A stretch of 64,000 nt of DNA from contig NC_087393.1 in the NCBI RefSeq assembly GCF_963675165.1, forward strand, positions 4,859,702 through 4,923,701, in the 5' to 3' direction. The position numbers were made by a program, and so were the translations under genes. The stretch is from Halichondria panicea (Eukaryota; Porifera; Demospongiae; Suberitida; Halichondriidae). Shown here piece after piece: positions 35,339 to 48,500 of this stretch. The first letter of the stretch is position 1. Each line of letters begins with the position of its first letter. Below the pieces are notes generated by a model. It was not told where the DNA came from and searched no databases. It saw nothing but the letters and a program-made list of their open reading frames with translations.

Positions 35339-38300
35339 TTACAAACATCTTTCAAGTTGTGCACCTGACTCTTTTTCCATGGCCGAGTTGCTGAATATAT
35401 TAGACTCCAGTTTCAACGGACTGTCCAAGGATGGAGAGGTAACATTGGTGTTGACACTGATGAGAGTGGTACTCTAAAATGCAAAATTATACGACACTGT
35501 AATTATACAATCAGATTTGGGAGTGATACCTTGATGTTTTGACGTCGATGCTTTGCCAACTTTTCCTTCCACCATTTGGAGTAAGCATCCCTCACTGGCT
35601 TAGAGAGAGGTACAAAGAGTATAAAAATGGCCACTCCTTGGAATGAAACGAAGATCGTGAAGATGTACGCCAGTGGAAATAGAGCAGGGATGTCGAACAC
35701 CAGAACACCTGTGTTGATAATGTTACAATCAAAATCTCACATATTATTGTGCTCACCAGTTATCCATGTCAGTCCCATGACAGTGACCAGTGACACAGAC
35801 GACTTCAACCAAGAACTGTATAAATATCAGAAACACTATAGATTATTTGTGTCTGTATCATAGTCACATACCTCACTTCCTGTTTTTTTCCTTGCCTCTT
35901 TTGGTGTCTACACATGATAACTATTGCCATGATAAAGAAGCCAACATTCACCAAGAGAATAACAACCACTGGCACGATGAATGTCAGAATAAAATTAGTG
36001 TTGGAGTTCAACCAGCAGCTGCAAGCACATGCAGGTATTATAATGACAGCGTAAATATTTATTGTCTCTAATTATATATAGCTTGACTCAGGGGTCACTG
36101 CATGCTGAAGGCAGACATCCAAAGGACAATGCACTTGTGTTACGCCTCTTTAGAGCACCTCCATCACAAAACTTAAATTTCTACGTAATCAACATAAAGA
36201 TCTATTGGTGCATGAGCTACAAATGTGCATACTTGGGTCCCGACCGGGAGTGGCTGTATGCATGGGAACAGGAATGCACTCCTGATGAGAATTAACTCAC
36301 ACTATGGTGGTTGTATTGCTGTCGATCAGCTGGTAGCCATAGCTATCCTCCAAGCCAGATCGAACAAAACCCAACGGAATACAGAGGGCCATGTACAGTA
36401 CAGGGGCACCTAGGGATAACATGAACACGATATCAAGTCTATTTGAATACAGCATACCATAGCTGACAATGGTGAAGCCGACAATGTACTTCCGTTCATG
36501 CTCTTTTACGAAGACTTTGACGAGGACCAGATACAAGACCACCCCCTCCATGAGCATCCACATGAAGGACACCAGGAACAAGTAGTGCATGAGAACTGCT
36601 ACCGTCCGACAACCAGGATCCACCACACCCCCTCCTCCGTGAGGGGTTACCCCACTCACAAACATCAGCTGCGCCAGAATTAGACTCGCACACAAGTTGA
36701 TGTGGATGTAGTTACGCATATTCCAGAGAGACCTGCACAACCACTAGGATATGCCCATGGAATAATTCCCTCTCATATTTTCCCAGACATTTTTTTAGTA
36801 AAGATATTGTAGATAATTTTGTTTGGAGTCAAAAAAACTAGTTAAAAGTTAGTTAAGGTAGGAGAGTAGATGCTCAGCTTAGTATTTGCACACCTTAATG
36901 TTATAAAAACGGGTAATAATTATTAGCGAATTTTAGCAATTTTGTAATTAATGGAAAATGGTATACACTTTTGAGAGTATGCTAAAGCAAAAGCTAGCCT
37001 TATATATAACGACGCTGCATGTCAGTAAGAAGAGCAGTCATAATTATAGTTACCTTAAGTATACTAATGCTACAATGGTTGCTAGCATGGCTAGTACAGA
37101 GAGTGATACACCAATGTAGCCAATCAGTCCCAGTACGAATGCATGCACATGCACCTCCCACTATGGGCTGAGAGCTGAGGAGAATGGCAAAGTTAGTGAG
37201 ATGTGTGCACTCGCACACAGTGTGTGTGGAGTTAGAGAGACTGTCACTTTTCTCACAGCCTTTAGTATTCCATCTTCCATTGACTAGCCGAGAGTCACTG
37301 CACGAAATAAGAATACCAATGTTTAGAAATGAATATTGGGAGGCTTCTATTTTATAGAAAATTGATTGCAGTAATCAATGGATATAAACGCTGAAAGGGA
37401 TTATAGGTTATATAGCCATAATTATAATACAGCAATGTTTAGAAGTGATTGTTGGGAGGCTTCTATCTTCTTCTATCTTATAGAAAATTGATTGCAGTAT
37501 ACTTTAAATTAATCAAAACCCTGAAAAAATACAGAAGATCAAAGTAGACAACACTACAACTACAACTATTACCTACCTTCCTGGTATGAACTCCCAGAAA
37601 ACACACTCCGTTTCACTGTTATCCTGCATTATTGCTCATTGTGGTCAGACATGCATCAAAGGGGAGTGTATAGTACTAGTTAAGGCCACTCTCTGGTTTC
37701 TGGTCCACCGCCTGGATCAGATTTAGTATCTCAAAGCCATATAGATTGCAATTGCTTTTATAGGGACTTATATTGTGGTTTATTCACGGTATCAAATTAG
37801 GTATGGTTCACTAAGGAATGCGAAAAGAATGAAGCTCATGCTCAAAAGCAATTGACTGCTAACTTAGCAACAAGATTACGCAGGACTAGAGCAATCAGCA
37901 ATAAGTATATATATAATTATAGGTTATAACGTCACGCCCTTGGGATCAATTTGAATTTATTTAGCTGTACGTACATGCATCCCTCGTATGAGTAATAAAC
38001 CTTATGCACACAAACTGGAGTGGGGTGCCTGCATGGCCTTTACATCAAAGTTGGCCTTTCTTTAGTGAGTGGGTTCCACTGTAGGTAGTTTTACAGCGTA
38101 CAAATGCTTCAGTTATCCAGGAGGGAGGGGAAAGGAATACAGGGCTCACCCCCTCTCCTCGTTAACACTAGCTTGGTTACCAGCTTACCTGCGCCAACTG
38201 TGAGGAGTGTTTCAGTGTGACAATGACTGGCTGACTGAGCTGAATGTTGGCTGTGTTACAGATCTTGTCTCCACACTGCAGACTGGTGGAAATCACTGGA

Positions 38301-41300
38301 GATGCTAACACAATGTCCCTCTCTCCTGGCAGAGTCCCAGGCAGCAGTCCACTCATGTTCCTGTAGTAGACTGAAACCACAGTGACTGGTCCAGTTCCAT
38401 TACTTATGATCCTCACTAACTCAGTAGGCACTCGGATGGAGCTGTTGGTTGTTTCAATACCAGTGAAGTATGAGTCGTCGTTCCCATCTTGTTCTACCTC
38501 TTGGACTATCAGTTCTGTAGAACATTATTGCAAAACGTGCATTACAGATACGTACGTATATGGTTTAGAGTATGTGTGGTTTAAGAATATATCTTTGAGG
38601 ACCTGTTAAATGAAGCATGCATGTATAATTATAACACCTTTTATGAGACGAAATGTACATTTCCTGTTTACAGCTATACACTGTAAATTAATGTGTTTTC
38701 TATAGCTACAACAACTAATGACCTTAATTGTAACAAAAGGGAAATGAATTATGATAACCTGTACCTCCTACGTTTCGCACAATAACCTCCTCTCTAACCC
38801 ATACCAATATTTGATGTCCTAAGGCCATCTTTAGTCAGAGAGAGCACATTAAATGCCAGCTGCTCAGTGGTAGCAAGCAGTGTACTCCCGACAATGGCAC
38901 TGGACTGTAGTGTGTGTGCATGAGTGGGCTTGTATGAAGAGGAAGGTTGGAATTATGTTAAATACACACATGAACATACCTGAGTAGTGATCAGTGATTG
39001 ATTCAGCAAGTCATCACTCACTTCCAAAACAATCTATATACAAGAAATGCTTACATCAATGACTTTCAGTTGTTCACAAATCATCGGGACTCACCTGACC
39101 AAACTGTTGGCTGTCGTTGATACCTCTCGCCCGATTTACCATATCACTGAGCAGATACATAACAGCTCTCCGGTCAACAGCTTTTGGACCCTTCCTCCTC
39201 ACCAAGTCTCGTAGAGAAGTAGCTGCTTGACCAGGAGGCTAATTGGATTATGAGATGCAAAAGTACAATGAATACACAAATAATATGGAATGAGAATATA
39301 ACATTATACTCACAAGGTTAGAATAATTATGACTTACCTTTTTCTTGATGGTTCTCAAGTCTTCACTTCCATTTATCTAATTAAGGTAGGATAGCAATGA
39401 AAAATATATAGTTTACTTACAATGCTTGAAACATTTGAGATAGCAAATTTCAGCTCTTCGGCCAAGGATGAATCAATGCTGGAAGTACCTGGAGCTGTTG
39501 GTGTTGACGCCACTTGAATGGAGCTTGTAGAGTAGGTAGTTGAGGTCCCCTTTTCTGCAGTTGTCATATCCGAGATAGTTGGTGTCACCTCTTCTGCAGT
39601 TGTCATATCCGAGGTAGTTAAGGTCCCCTTTTCTGGAGTTGTCATATCCGAGGTAGTTGACGTCACCTCTTCTGCAGTTGTCATATCCGAGGTAGTTGAG
39701 GTCCCCTTTTCTGCAGTTGTCATATCCCAGGTAGTTGGCATCACGTTTTCTGCAGTTGTCATATCCGAGGTAGTTGGTGTCACCTCTTCTGCAGTTATCA
39801 TATCCCAGGTAGTTGGCATCACGTTTTCTGCAGTTGCCGTCACCTCTTCTTCAGTTTTCACATCCGAGGTAGTTGCCGTCACCTCTTCTTCAGTTGATGT
39901 GGTTAGATCACTTTCTGCACTTGAATTGTTGATAGAAATGCCATTAAACATTTCTAAGAGTTGAGTAATGTTCAGTGGGACTATAGTTGCTATGCGACTA
40001 GCCTCTGTTGTTGTTTTCTCACAGCCGAAGGTTGTACAGTTGAGACCAAACACTATCTTGTGATCATCAGAGCCAACAGGACAGACAGTAGATACGCCAC
40101 CATTTCTAATCTCTTTATTCCAATTTGCTGAGCTGTATCAGTGTATAAAATTCTTGTACATAATGTATTTAGACATGGTTTTGGAGGTGTCTAGAAGCCC
40201 AAAGACACTGATTTACTATCACGAGCGTAGCGTGGGTACTACATGTACACGTGGCTGAGGGCTTCTAAATCACATGGATGGACATCGACAAAACATTGTC
40301 TAGATACTATATGCTAGTGCGCATGCGCAAACCTTGCCTCGAGGCTTACAACTGATTTTGCTTGACATACTAAGTAAGTTATAGCAAGAGCAGATGATGG
40401 AATGTGTTACTACACGGATTCTGCATCGTCTAGCTATGTACAAATCATTCCACATATGCCAAACCACTAAGTGCAGCTAACATTATTCATGATATTCAGC
40501 GTTATCAGCCACACATGTACAGAGCACTTAGCACATTACAAACAAGGAAATGTGGTGAATCCACAATACTATGCTATAGTAAGACGCTCCATCCCCTTAT
40601 CTGCTCCTGCATGGTTATAGGTTTACTAAGTCCCATCCTCCTCTGAGGCAAATTTCCCGTATAGCGGGTAATTTTCGGGGGACAAAATATTCGTGGTTCA
40701 GCAATATTGAGACATTTCGTGGATAATATTTTCGTGGTTGCTGCTTGGATAGTAGGTAAAGGTAGGCAAGGTCGCTTCATTCGTGGGTAAAATATTCGTG
40801 GTCAGACCTCCAACCACGAAAACCACGAATATTTTGCCCTACGAAAATTACCAGCTATACGGTACTTCCCATGCATGTAGATATTATCAACTATACAGTA
40901 CAACCTCGATTATCCGGACACCTTGGTTCCAGAGGCAGGCCAGATAGCCGGATAATTGAATAGATAAACCTCACCTTGATACCACTTTATATTGATAAAC
41001 AGCAGTGCTACATGGTTGTCAGCACATGCGCAGAAGATACAAGCAGGCCTTGTATCATGCAATAGTAACATCTGCAATGCGCATGCGCATTTAAGGGACA
41101 CGTTTATGTTATGGATTGTTAAAAAGAAAGTTGCCAAGCCAAAGGTTCCGAGTTTAAATTTAAATACAAAAATACCTCAAATATCCCTGATTAAATCCAT
41201 CCTCCAGTAGACTGATGCTGGTTTCATTCACAATCAAGCTAATAGACACATTGTCCAGTGTCATTACGTCTCTCTTTACACCTGTGTCTAAAAAAACATG

Positions 41301-42387
41301 TTGCAGCCATCTTATCTGCAGTCCATCTCTGAGATAGTCATCTCCGCACACACTTATCTTGAATGACTGAACTTCAGTAGAATTGTAGTAAGGAACATCA
41401 TAGTCTCTGATTCGGAATGTTGGATTATTAGTATATAATTTATGATCATGGTACGCTAAAGGAATCCAATTGCCGTCTCTGTCCCAATTGCCTAGCGATA
41501 CCTCTATACCCTCATTATATCTTTCAATCTCGTTACAGCCATCTGGGGCCATATCCAACACATATGACAGCTCTCTGTGTAGGAGAACATACCGCACAAT
41601 CATAGACGTACGTGCAGGTACAGAACACAAACTCACATTCTTGGGTTACTGGTTTCGCAATTCATCGGTGGTGGTTGCTTATCAACAAGAACTGAACCAT
41701 CGACTATCACATTACATTCTTCTGTTGTACTATTATCCTGCAGCCTAACAGGGCGGAACACCACACCCCTTGGTTTCCCTGCCCTACCTCCACCGAACTG
41801 TAGAGGACTGGCACCATTTATTGTGAGTTGACTGCTGTTACAGCTGCCTTCTCTGCATTTTTTTTTTATACATTCGTAAGTATAACGTCAAGATAATGCA
41901 TTGACTTACTCATTAAAGAGATCAAAGTAACTATTGCCATCGAATGTAACCAGCAGTTTGTTGACTTCCCAGCAGTTGCACAATCCACCGCCATGTTCTG
42001 GCTGTACTATTCTCAGCTGCACAGAATCAACGTTGTCTTGTCCAGAACTGTGTAGAGTGTGTCCAGTTACATTATAGTCCGCATCTGTATAATTATTATA
42101 GTATTGCATGCACAGTAAGTAGAAAATAGGATAGAACATTTACCAGTAGTCAATGTTTCAAGAGTGCTCCACTGGTCAGGTATCAATAAGTTATTGACCC
42201 TCTCCAGCCATCGATACTCCACTCTAACAAATGCAGGACCAGGGTAAGTCAGCCCAGTGCTACAGTTGACGGGTGAGTTACTCCTGACAGTTATATTGAG
42301 TGAGAAGTTAGAACATCTTGCTCCTTGAGAGAACAGTACAATACTGCAAGCCAGCACTAACACTACAAATTGTCTCTTAGTCTGCAT
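35339..42387 (-). CDS. Adhesion GPCR-2, with a frameshift in TM1
   Basis: Starts at the ATG at 42387 with a signal peptide (VLVLACSIVLFSQGARC). Ectodomain exons follow at 42387-42144, ~42084-41912, ~41855-41630 and ~41583-41172; these encode an N-glycosylated Cys-containing region of unknown fold (FDGNSYFDL, SVCGDDYLRDGLQIRWLQ). The stalk exon (~40133-39420) has about nine 13-residue TTSDMTTAEEVTP-type units. GAIN (38515-38187) and GPS (37605-37560 and ~37300-37045) follow, with CECTHLTNFAILL. Directly after it a 4-bp insertion near 37147-37154 (catgcacatgcac versus catgcacac in GPCR-1) shifts the frame at the start of TM1. TM2-3 (36731-36455), TM4 (36410-36297), TM5, TM6 and TM7 (35710-35530) are otherwise preserved. 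The tail ends LERCL at 35339. As written the product is a secreted GAIN/GPS ectodomain with a short wrong-frame tail; a sequencing error is possible. Confidence 0.8.
39531..39905 (-). repeat. Coding VNTR in GPCR-2 stalk (39-bp units, about 9)
   Basis: Units of 39 bp encode variants of TTSDMTTAEEVTP, with AEKGTS, AENVMP and PEKGTL alternatives. All units keep frame. GPCR-1 has about 3.5 units at the same place (26370-26520) and GPCR-3 only one partial unit (~50140-50175). Thr/Ser density predicts heavy O-glycosylation. Confidence 0.9.
40657..40863. mobile_element. Palindromic MITE (CCGTATAGCGGGT family), second copy
   Basis: Left end cccgtatagcgggtaatttt, right end aaaattaccagctatacgg. Inner arms share aatattcgtgg / ccacgaatatt. 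It sits in the long GPCR-2 intron between the stalk exon and the upstream ectodomain exons. Related to 3407-3619. Confidence 0.8.
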
Positions 42388-43487
42388 TGCTACTCAGTAT
42401 AGCTACATGCACATTGAATACTTCAATGACTTCTTTCAATACTCATGCACTGCTCTGGGGGAGTCGATAAACAACTATTAAGTATCACAACTTCCTTAAT
42501 ATCATGTATCAATTAGTTAGGCTAATAAAACACTAAATATACACACATACAGTTGCGATAAATAACAAGCCATACACAATGACTTTCATGATGTTGACAT
42601 AACTTTGTCATATACTTCTTCATATACCATTGGATTCCTTGTTAACGAAAAGTGCTTCTATTATGTTAATTATAGAGCTGATAAGCATTTTCCATGTATA
42701 GAAGTCCCTAGCTGGCATATACTTGTCAACCATGCACACAAAGTATAAAAATGAAACCATAATTGACCACATAACTTCCAGGGCCGAACTCAACACATCT
42801 TCCTTTAAAATAATTGTTCATACACAACATAGTTTTGCATGGTAATTACAAAGACCCACAAAAACATTTGCAATGTGAAAATTGCTAGGATTGAAGCGAA
42901 TAAACAAGAAAGCGGACGAGAGCATAACTCCGATCCATTACATTGTCATTCATATAATTATGTGTACGTTAGATTTTGTCGGTGGTAGTTTTTCCATGCT
43001 ATTTTGTAGTTTTCCTGGCCAATCAGCACATTGCTGGTATATAATTATAGGGTGATACATGCATACATGCAATCAAGAGTTCATTAGGAAGAGTACGCAA
43101 CTCCAATAGACTGTACACAAAAAGCATTCCTCCAGACCTACGTCACAGATACTGGCTGTTGTAACCACAACTAGCAGGAAAGGCAATGATAACTATGTTA
43201 TTCATTGCCTTTCCTACTGGCTTGTAATTTGATACAGTTACATGCATTTGGGTGACAATGTGTGGTCATTGACGACCGTGCATTTTGTGCAAGGTATATA
43301 CTTGTATGGAAGGAATGATGCGGTTGATTAAGTTCAGTCTATACATATCTTAATTACAATTCCTAATTGAAGAACAATTTGTAATGCAGCTAATATAATG
43401 TACCTCAACACTATAGCTGGTACATGCATATATGTACTTTCATAATTACGAACCATACAAACCACAGAGTACAGTGCAGATATAGTT
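42388..43487. other. Upstream region of GPCR-2
   Basis: No gene. The first ~450 bp match the DNA upstream of GPCR-3 (51639-52330), so it probably includes the receptor promoter. 43140-43215 has an inverted pair, actagcaggaaaggcaatgataa then ttattcattgcctttcctactgg. The remainder is AT-rich. Confidence 0.5.
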
Positions 43488-43700
43488 TCTCACCAAATAG
43501 CAGTCCACATAGATGCTGCACTACTCTTGAACCTGTCTGTGGAGAGTACACTCTGCTCGGAGGAGTTGCACGCATGTGCATGCAGTAGAGCTCAGGAGTG
43601 CTTGGAATTCCCCTAGAATATTCTTGATGTGAATGTTTAGCTCTCCTTTTGAGTGATTTTCCAGTCTCTCAGTTGCACATGCAATGCACAGCTTTGGAAA
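43488..43700 (-). pseudogene. Vestigial MEI1 exon 1, array copy in U3
   Basis: About 210 bp homologous to 19471-19684: the splice donor end (tctcaccaaatagcagtcc) and most of MEI1 exon 1, with small indels in the coding part and without the start codon. It is joined directly to the promoter block near 43701, omitting the TATA/CRE part. No MEI1 exon 2 follows. Confidence 0.85.
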
Positions 43701-44310
43701 GGTTCACCCTCACCAGTTGTAGTCCAAAATGACAATAGGCGACCTAGCGTTCAATTGGAGACGGATCGGCCTGGGATCGAGGCTAACCTGGTCCCCGCTT
43801 ACTTTGTTCAGCGATTGTCGAAATAAAGAGATAACCCCCACTGGCCTTTGCAGTCGAGCTATGGCTGTAAAGGCATGTCTGAGCAGTTAGTATTTCAACA
43901 GAGTCTAGCTGTGAGGACACCTGAGGTGGTTAATCTCAAAGAAAACTTTCGGCTCAAAGAACACTCTCACCATACAAGCGGCCACGCTATCACTCTACGG
44001 AGTGCTCAGTGGATGGTTGGGAGTGTCTGGAGGGCCCCATACGTTGTCCGTCTCTCTGTTTCCAGGCTATTCGTTGGTCTGGCGCAGGCAGGGGGGCAGG
44101 GTATGGAATAGATCTGTACGATCATCTTCTATAACAATGACGTCGACCACCAGACAATCGAGGGTGAAACAATGCATGCATGCATGCGCACATTATTTGC
44201 ACATTCTCATTAGTTTCATGATTACATAATTATGCAAACCCAATAACACTGAGCATAAGGATAGTTACGAGTACAAAACATGTAAACATGACAAACACAA
44301 TCACAAACTG
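43701..44310. promoter_or_regulatory. MEI1 upstream block, copy 3 of 4 (partial)
   Basis: Homologous to the latter part of the block from the ggttcaccctcacc position onward. The CRE and TATA-like parts are deleted. It also contains a ggcctgggatcgaggctaac piece of the 76-bp repeat near 43769. Homology with U4 continues through about 44310. Confidence 0.6.
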
Positions 44311-45062
44311 AATTGCAGAATAGAATCTACTATATAGTCTGACAACAAAAATTGTTGTGGTGTGTTAATTTTTAACAACACCTCAAGCTGGAAATCCAAC
44401 ACAGGTAAATGATTTTGCATGTGCATAATCCACAGTGTATATACATGTGTTCATTCACCTGGTCTCAGCAAAGTTTATATATGGTTAGTATAGGCAGCTA
44501 TATAAGCCATAATTATGTATACAATTCATTGTATGCAGTAAGCAGTAAGGCGTGTGCAAATCTAATTTGCTTCTTATACGCTTTTGCCAAACTCATTTTT
44601 AGTCTGACTGCGTACCAGCAGACCATGGCAGGCTATATCTGGCTTCTCAAGCAAGACCCTCTTAACAAGAGAGATCCTGGCAAAGAAGGGAAAAGCAACT
44701 AACAGACTATAGTGTGTATTATGCTCATGCAGTTTCCACATTTTCCTATTAACTAAAAGAGTTTGTGTACAATTACAATTGATATTGCACAGCTACACTA
44801 TAATTATAATAAAGTAACAATCTATTTCTATATAATAATTATAACGTATAACGTAATTATACTATGTGAAAGTCAAATATAAGTAATATTAATGTATGAC
44901 TAACGTTCAGTGTATTCTTCCTTCACACTCATCGGCAAACTCTGTATAAATTATGAGCATAATTATAGTGAACATTATATAATCTTAATTAATGCATAAT
45001 TATGGTTCCATGTAAACTTAGTATACATCACAAAAACACCTCATTAATTGCAGTTATATGTA
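44311..45062. other. 3' flank of GPCR-3
   Basis: AT-rich, no gene. Diverged counterpart of 20401-21290 and 34385-35270. Confidence 0.5.
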
Positions 45063-45548
45063 TTAGTTATTGCCCAGCCAGAGTGCAACATGCCATATAT
45101 TGCACTGGAGCAATATAATGCCCGAGGGCATTATGTCATCCAGTGCAATATATGGCATGTTGCACGAGGGCGCCTGCAATAACTAACTTGTTGCCCAATG
45201 ACGTTAAACTCGTCTGACTGGTCATATAAATCGTAATAAAAGACATGTGTTTTGAAGGAATTTAGTGTATTCATTAGTTTTGCTGAATTCATTATGATAT
45301 ATAGTAAATTTTTAGGTTTTCTTCCCACTAGTAGTTGTAAAAGTAGTAGCCTATAAAACGGACCAACTGAGTATTGGGTGGGATGGTGGGCCATAAGTCC
45401 CAAATGGATATCTCTTAAAAAAATCTACTGCATTTACACACAGTGCAAGTGCATATAATCCAGTGCATTATAGCCATGGCAGTGATGCAACATGCCATAT
45501 ACTGAGCACTGGATTGCTTTGATCTGCCCACTCACTGGGCAACAAATA
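45063..45548. mobile_element. Foldback/MITE insertion 3' of GPCR-3
   Basis: Outer ends ttattgcccagccag (left) and cactgggcaacaaata (right). A strong inner inverted repeat pairs 45079-45108 (gtgcaacatgccatatattg core) with 45139-45166, and a third related arm lies near 45487. Absent from the homologous positions after GPCR-1 and GPCR-2. Confidence 0.65.
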
Positions 45549-45570
45549 GTGTTTGGTATAATTATGTAGA

Positions 45571-48500
45571 CTAATAAACTTGTATTATTATTATGTAGCT
45601 CTGCCCAGCACTGAAAGAAATGAATGGAACTGTACAGAGTGCAGCAAACACCAAGCTCAGTGTTACAAACATCTTCCAATTAAGTTGTGCAATCATGCAT
45701 GCACATATGCACCTGACTCTTTCAGACTCCAGTTTCAACGGACTGTCCAAAGATGGAGAGGTAACATTGGTGCTGACACTGATGAGAGTGGTACTCTGAA
45801 ATGCAAAATAATGTACAACTATACGTCACTGTAATTATAAGGTCAGATTTGAGAGTGATACCTTGATGTTTTGACGTCGATGCTTTGCCACCTTTTCCTT
45901 CCACCATTTGGAGTACGCATCCCTCACTGGCTTAGAGAGAGGCACAAAGAGTATAAAAATGGCCACTCCCTGAAATGAAACGAAGATCGTGAAGATGTAC
46001 GCCAGCGGGAAAAGAGCAGGGACCTCGAACACTAGAAGACCTGTGTTGATAATGTTACAATCAAAATCTCACATATTATTGTTCTCACCAGTTATCCATG
46101 TCAGTCCCATGACAGTGACCAGTGACACAGACGATTTCAACCAAGAACTGTATCAGAAATACTTCAAATAATGCATAATTTGCGTCTGTATCATATCCAC
46201 ATACCTCACTTCCTGCCGCTTCCCTTGCCTCTTTTGGTGTCTACATATGATAACTATTGCCATGATAAAGAAGCCAACATTCACCAAGAGAATCACCACC
46301 ACTGGCACGATGAATGTCAGAATAAAATTAGTGTTGGAGTTCAACCAGCAGCTGCAAGCACATGCAGGTATTATAATGACAGCGTAAATATTTATTAATT
46401 ACATAGGCTTGACTCAGGGGTCACTGCTAAAGGCAGACATAGCCGGAAAATAAGAGTGACAATGCACTTGTGTTACGCCTCTTTAGAGTACCTCTACCAC
46501 AAACTTAAATTTCTGAATAATTAACAATTGGTGCACGAGCTTTCGATATGAGAGCGACTGAACTAACACTATGGGAGTGGCTGCATGCATGTATGTGTGT
46601 ATGGTATGCATGGGAACAGGAAAAGCACTCTTGATGAGAATTAACTCACACTATGGTGGTTGTATTGCTGTTGATCACCTGGTAGCCATAGCTATTCTCC
46701 AAGCCAGATAGAGCAAAGCCCAACGGAATACAGAGGGCCATGTACAGTACAGGGGCACCTAGGGACAACATGAACACGATATCAAGTCTATTTGAATAAC
46801 GGTTAATAGTCTCTCCCTGGTACCAATTAGATTTCGAACATCAATGTACCAATACTCATTCTTCCCACTAACTTTATGGAACAAACTTGTTAGTAAGTAC
46901 AATATAGAAGATATTGTTACTGTCAGTGTGTTTAAATATTTTCTGTTTAGGATGCACTTTACATCTAGCTACTAGCTAATTGTGTATCCTATGCTATATG
47001 CTGAATTATTATAAAAAATAAAAAATAAAAAATAACAGCATACCATAGCTGATAATAGTGAAGCCGATAATGTACTTCCGTTCATGCTGTTTTACGAAGA
47101 CTTTGACGAGGACCAGATACAAGACCACCCCCTCCATGAGCATCCACATGAAGGACACCAGGAACAAGTAGTGCATAAGAACTGCTGCCGTCCGACAACC
47201 AGGATCCACCACACCCCCTCCTCCGTGAGGAGTTAACCCACTCACAAACATCAGCTGTGCCAGAATTAGACTCACACACAAGTTGATGTGGATATAGTTA
47301 CGCATATTCCATAAAGACCTGTACAATTAACACACTCAATAAGTAGCCTCGTTATGTAACGTATGCTTGTTGCCTAATAAATGTTGATGTTATTCCAATA
47401 ACAAGTTCAGAATTATTGGTCAGAGATCAAACAGAGATATTATTACCAATACAACCTCTATATAAAGGAAGTTGTCAGTAAGAAGTGCAACCACATAGTT
47501 ACCTTAGGTATACCAATGCTACAATGGTTGCAAGCATGGCTAGTACAGAGAGTGATACACCAATGTAGTCAATCAGTCCCAGTACGAATGCATGCACACC
47601 TCCCACTATGGGCTGAGAGCTGAGGAGAATGGCAAAGTTGGTGAGATGTGTGCACTCGCACACAGTGTGTGTGGAGTTAGAGAGACTGTTATTTCTCTCA
47701 CAGCCTTTAGTATTCCATCTTCCATTGACTAGCCGAGAGTCACTGCACAAAATAAGAATACCAATATTTAGAAATGAATATTGGGAGGCTTCTATTTTAG
47801 AAAATTGATTGCAGTAATCAATGGATATAAACACTGAAAGGGAAATGGTAATTAACTTCATCCCTCTATGGAGTAAATAGTGCATGCACTCGACAGTATA
47901 CAACTATTACCTACCTTCCTAGTATGAACTCCCAGAAAACACACTTCATTTCACTGCTATCCTATAAAGAACAGAGAAACCGAACTTTTATAGAGGTGAC
48001 CTTAATTGGAGTAGTTTAATTTGTACAAAAATGTTCTTATATCACAGTTGGCCTTTCTTTAGAGGTGGCCTTAAAGTTGGTTTCCACTGTACGTAGCTAC
48101 TGTGTTACTGTACAAATGCTTCAGTTATCCAGGGGGAAATACATGTAGGGCTTCTCCTCATTAAGCCTAGTTTAACGTTACCAGCTCACCTGCGCAAACT
48201 GTGAGAAGTGTTTCAGTGAGACAATGACTGGCTGGCTGAGCTGAATGTTGGCTGCGTCAAAGATCTTGTCCCCACACTGCAGACTGGAGGAGACCACTGG
48301 AGATGCTAACACAGTGTCCCTCTCTCCTGGCAGAGTCCCGGGCAGCAGTCCACTCATGTTCCTGTAGTAGACTGAAACCACAGTGACTGGTCCAGTTCCA
48401 TTACATATCATCCTCACTAACTCAGTGGGCACTCGGATGGAGCCGTTGGTTGTTTCAATACCAGTGAAATACGAGTCATTGTTCCCATCTTGTTCTACCT

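Noticed and set aside
40910..41137. Minus-strand frame shared with 27318-27506 (NHVALLFINIKWYQ)
   Set aside because: Both lie in a repeated element with a pogo-like end (caacctcgattatccgg) and differ by frameshifts; not a GPCR exon.
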